Of a stretch of DNA of 64,000 nt, positions 61,208 to 64,000 are shown one piece after another. The DNA is from Fundicoccus sp052116145 (GTDB lineage: Bacteria > Bacillota > Bacilli > Lactobacillales > Aerococcaceae), in NCBI RefSeq assembly GCF_052116145.1, contig NZ_JBQKLQ010000001.1:806001-870000 (forward strand), read 5' to 3'. Under the pieces are notes generated by a model. It saw only the letters and a list, made by a program, of their open reading frames with translations. It had not been told where the DNA came from and searched no databases. How positions within the stretch are numbered: the first letter of the stretch is position 1; every line of letters begins with the position of its first letter. Made by a program: the position numbers and the translations under genes.

Positions 61208-61812
61208 AATTGCTTCAACTCCTCTAACCAACTTGGTAATAAGTCTAATAACTGTGCCGTAGCATTGGCACGGTGACTAATCTTATTTTTTATAGATAAA
61301 GGAATTTCTGCAAAGGTGCTATCTTCTGATGCTACGTAGAACAATGGATCATAACCAAAGCCTTCAACACCACGTAATTCTTCTAGAATTTCTCCGTGGG
61401 CACGTCCTTCGACGACTAAACTTTCCATATTTGGATGAGCCACGACGATACATGAAACAAAATAAGCGGAACGATCGCTTGCATTTACCTCAGCTAAACG
61501 GGCCAATAATTTTTGATTATTGCGATGATCATCCTTCGGCTCTCCAGAGTAGCGAGCACTATAAATACCTGGTTCACCATTTAATGCGGGGACAACAAGA
61601 CCAGAATCATCTGCTAAGGCAATACAGTTTAATTCTTTCGCAATCTGTTCTGCTTTTAATCGAGCATTTGCTTCAAACGTCGTACCTGTTTCTTCAACTT
61701 CCGCTAACTCTGGAAAATCCAATAATGATTGGACTTCCATTGCTAAAGGAGCAAACATTTCTTTAAATTCCTTGATTTTTCCTGCATTATGACTGGCTAT
61801 AATCACTTTCAA
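61204..61812 (-). CDS. rdgB: XTP/dITP diphosphatase (RdgB/HAM1)
   Basis: RdgB removes non-canonical purine nucleoside triphosphates from the pool. The 202-residue protein has I-A-S-H-N-A-G-K-I-K-E-F at the start, the acidic A-D-D-S-G-L near 70, and the C-terminal G-F-G-Y-D-P-L-F and S-H-R-A motifs. It overlaps murI by 26 bp and the next gene by 4 bp. Confidence 0.95.
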   Translation of the reverse strand: MKVIIASHNAGKIKEFKEMFAPLAMEVQSLLDFPELAEVEETGTTFEANARLKAEQIAKELNCIALADDSGLVVPALNGEPGIYSARYSGEPKDDHRNNQKLLARLAEVNASDRSAYFVSCIVVAHPNMESLVVEGRAHGEILEELRGVEGFGYDPLFYVASEDSTFAEIPLSIKNKISHRANATAQLLDLLPSWLEELKQL

Positions 61813-62635
61813 CTACAATCTCTCCTTTTATAACAGCACTTTTGATATTAGGTTGAGCCTCTTCTAACCATTGGCTAGCAATTGTCTTGAAGGGTTCCAC
61901 TTCACCTGTAGTGTAATAGACTTGTGTCGCTGGTTCAGCAATTGCATCCTCAGCCGACCGACTTAAATTAAAATAATCTAACAAAGTACTCACTTCATTG
62001 ATGGTTTCTTTCCCAGAATCGATTAGGTGAACCTGAGGGCCAATTGCTGTTTGGATTGCCTCTTTCAACAAAGGATAATGTGTACAGCCAAGAACTAATG
62101 TATCGATTTGAGTGCCCTCAAAGGCGCTCATTCGCTTTGAAACGATTTCATCAATTTCAGCTTGACTATATACTGTACTTTCAGCAATCTCCACAAATTC
62201 AGGACAAGCGACACTCGTCACATCTAAGTGTTCTACTTTTTCAGTTAATACTGTTTCATACAATTCACTGTTAATTGTCCCTTGGGTTCCAATAATGCCA
62301 ATCCGATTATTAGTCGTTTGCTTTATGGCCGCGCGACTTCCAGGATGAATGACACCTACAACGGGGATCGCTAAAGTGGCTCGGATATCATCTAGAGCAG
62401 CTGCTGTGCCAGTATTACAGGCTATAACTAACATTTTTATGCCTTTTTCTCTCAAGAAATTTGTTAATTGCCAGATATAACGTTTGACTTCTTCAAGTGG
62501 TCTTGGTCCATAAGGACAACGAGCATTATCTCCTAAATAAATAATTGATTCATTAGGGAGTTGTCGTAAACTCTGCTTAACGACCGTTAAGCCACCAACT
62601 CCTGAATCAACAAAACCTATGGGTAAATTTTTCAT
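61787..62635 (-). CDS. murI: Glutamate racemase
   Basis: MurI makes D-glutamate for peptidoglycan. The 282-residue protein shows G-F-V-D-S-G-V-G-G-L-T-V (7-18), the first catalytic cysteine in A-C-N-T-G-T-A near 74, and the second in G-C-T-H-Y-P-L near 185. It leads the murI-rdgB-phosphoesterase-cbpB unit, the common Lactobacillales order. Confidence 0.96.
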   Translation of the reverse strand: MKNLPIGFVDSGVGGLTVVKQSLRQLPNESIIYLGDNARCPYGPRPLEEVKRYIWQLTNFLREKGIKMLVIACNTGTAAALDDIRATLAIPVVGVIHPGSRAAIKQTTNNRIGIIGTQGTINSELYETVLTEKVEHLDVTSVACPEFVEIAESTVYSQAEIDEIVSKRMSAFEGTQIDTLVLGCTHYPLLKEAIQTAIGPQVHLIDSGKETINEVSTLLDYFNLSRSAEDAIAEPATQVYYTTGEVEPFKTIASQWLEEAQPNIKSAVIKGEIVVESDYSQS

Positions 62636-62857
62636 TAAAAAACCTCACTTATTCATAATTTAATTCTATCATATTATACTTAGAAAAAGTTGCCATCCTT
62701 ACAATTTTACCGAATTCTCACTTAAATTAGAACCAATACACACTTAAATCTCAATAAATATTCTTTAAGAATTGGCTATCAAGATTTTACTAATTTTGAT
62801 AGAATTAGAGATGAGTAGATATTGTCTGTTTAATCAATCGATGAAAGGAGTTTTCTG

Positions 62858-63250
62858 ATGACACAACCAGAAGTTTTTTACCCTGCAATTTTCTTTAAAG
62901 ATAAAGAAGGTGCTTATACTGTTCAATTTCTAGATATACCTGGAGCTGTTACATTTGGTAATAATTTATCTGAGGCTTTCCAATATGCTCAAAACACTCT
63001 CGGCAACGCGCTTTATGACCAAACGAACTTACCTGAACCAACGCTTGATTTCACCCACGTAGATCTCAAACCAACGGATCGAATCGTCTTAGTGAGCATC
63101 AACTTAATGGAATTTCGTTCTCGCATGAATCATAAAAAAATTAAGAAAAATACTTATATCCCAGAGTATCTTGCGCTACTTGCTGAAAAGAAAAAAATTA
63201 ATTTTTCGGCAACTTTGGCCGATGCTTTAGAAGAAAAACTATTCCCATAA
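62858..63250 (+). CDS. HicB-family protein without a HicA partner
   Basis: In this 130-residue protein residues 6-50 show the HicB fold pattern (Y-P-A-I-F-F-K-D-K-E-G-A-Y-T-V-Q-F-L-D-I-P-G-A-V-T-F-G). The C-terminal part (I-P-E-Y-L-A-L-L-A-E-K-K-K-I-N-F-S) looks like a DNA-binding HTH/RHH tail of HicB antitoxins. No hicA-sized ORF was seen on either side, so it is an orphan. It has a GAAAGGAG site before the ATG. Confidence 0.8.
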   Translation: MTQPEVFYPAIFFKDKEGAYTVQFLDIPGAVTFGNNLSEAFQYAQNTLGNALYDQTNLPEPTLDFTHVDLKPTDRIVLVSINLMEFRSRMNHKKIKKNTYIPEYLALLAEKKKINFSATLADALEEKLFP

Positions 63251-63371
63251 ACAAACAATTTATGAGAGTTTGTTAAGCTTTTTTTTAATTTAGTGAGAGC
63301 ACAACTTTTTAAAATTGGATCCAATCGCTAATCATTCGTAGTGCCCCTTTAAGCACTCTCCTCAAAAAAAA

Positions 63372-63426
63372 TAACATACCAGCACCAAGCTCATTACGAG
63401 CAAGCGGGTGTTGGTATGTTTTTTTA
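63372..63426. terminator. Bidirectional terminator
   Basis: AACATACCAGCACC pairs with GGGTGTTGGTATGTT around a loop of about 20 bases, with A-run and T-run flanks, between hicB and the convergent permease gene. Confidence 0.85.
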
Positions 63427-63431
63427 TTGAA

Positions 63432-64000
63432 CTATGACGCTTCTCTTTCTGATTTCCAAAGTGCGAATGATCGTTTAAAGGTGTTAATTATCCCTTTGTC
63501 GCTATAAACTAGCACATTACTCTTGTAAAAGACGGCCGAGAACCATAGGCAAAGAATCATGAAAATAATCGATAGGATAAAGGATAACACAATTTCTCCG
63601 TTACCAACCGTTTCAGCTGCGATTCTAAAAGGCATAACAAAAGGTGTAAACAAAGGGATTTGTGAACCAATTCGAACAATGGGATTATTAGTCGACACAT
63701 TGGCGTATAAACCAATATAAAAACCAGCTAATGCTGTAAAGATAATCGGTGTAATCATCTTGCTAACATCTTCCGTTGTTGAAACAAGTGAGCCTAGGAA
63801 GCCAGCTATACTTGTATAAATCAAAATCCCGATAATAGCGTAAAGTGCTCCTAGTGCTAAAACATTACCACTATTACTTAAGTAGTAACCGATATCTAAC
63901 TCATCTAAGAAATTAAAGAAGTCCATTTGTTGAACTACTAATCGAACTAAAAAGAAAATAACGACATAGGCTGCTAATTGTGTCAAAATAACTAAACCAA
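63432..64000 (-). CDS. ABC-2 type permease (NatB/YhaP-like), C-terminal part, cut by the window edge
   Basis: The open frame runs off the right end, so only the last about 190 residues are seen. They contain four to five membrane segments with the pattern I-P-L-F-T-P-F-V-M-P-F-R-I typical of NatB/YhaP-like ABC-2 export permeases. The visible TTG at 63986 is not the start, because the frame stays open to the edge. The ATPase partner would lie beyond the window. Confidence 0.82.
   Translation of the reverse strand, partial: GLVILTQLAAYVVIFFLVRLVVQQMDFFNFLDELDIGYYLSNSGNVLALGALYAIIGILIYTSIAGFLGSLVSTTEDVSKMITPIIFTALAGFYIGLYANVSTNNPIVRIGSQIPLFTPFVMPFRIAAETVGNGEIVLSFILSIIFMILCLWFSAVFYKSNVLVYSDKGIINTFKRSFALWKSEREAS

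Noticed and set aside
61329..61766. 145-codon plus-strand ORF opposite rdgB
   Set aside because: Entirely inside rdgB on the other strand, no family resemblance and no ribosome site.

Overview
The window looks like a chromosomal segment of a low-GC Gram-positive bacterium of the order Lactobacillales. An Aerococcaceae/Carnobacteriaceae-like relative is my best guess, by inference from gene order and protein style. Supporting signs are strong AGGAGG-type ribosome binding sites, frequent TTG starts, T-box leaders, a type B RNase P RNA, CcpA with a cre site, GpsB, the order phoH-pgpH-ybeY-dgkA-era-recO, and DUF3013 beside prmA. I saw no rRNA, tRNA, insertion sequence, prophage or CRISPR array.

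Layout. 1-6225 (minus) is the housekeeping run phoH-pgpH-ybeY-dgkA-era-recO, followed by a T-box leader whose gene (probably glyQ) lies off the left edge. 6226-8200 is an irregular patch between phoH and rpsU: three tiny coupled membrane ORFs, an operator-like palindrome and a heavily decayed yqeY pseudogene. 8199-24336 holds rpsU, a Fur/Zur regulator, the PPDK regulatory protein, nfo, hisS-aspS under a T-box, a cell-wall amidase, rel-dtd, deoC, DUF3013-prmA-rsmE, gpsB, rnpB and a 23S rRNA methyltransferase. 24535-30720 is an amino-acid module: pheA-tyrA, then an ABC importer whose permease carries three fused substrate-binding domains. Between tyrA and the importer I read a promoter, a 17-codon leader peptide with the run Tyr-Phe-Tyr-Ser-Phe-Tyr, alternative hairpins and a terminator. 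This looks like a ribosome-mediated attenuator sensing aromatic amino acids and suggests what the importer carries.

30883-45694 contains an RNase H-like protein, a TPR protein, a lipid kinase, 5-formyl-THF cyclo-ligase, a THF riboswitch with folT, a MATE pump, trhO, a 1670-residue class A PBP with a cytoplasmic tail of about 850 residues, and ccpA. 45239-46249 encodes a YtxH/DUF948 pair.

46426-58864 (minus) is a beta-mannan/galactomannan utilisation locus: GH36 alpha-galactosidase and ROK kinase, then a nine-gene operon of AGE-family epimerase, GH113 mannanase-like enzyme, binding protein, two CUT1 permeases, DUF624 protein, GH1 glycosidase, acetyl-esterase and GntR regulator. Its promoter carries a GTATATAC palindrome and a cre-like site shared with the region upstream of the alpha-galactosidase. 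The cluster has no ATPase gene. The right end holds mscS, cbpB, murI-rdgB-phosphodiesterase, an orphan HicB and a truncated ABC-2 permease.

All functional calls come from reading motifs and context by eye; no database search was run.
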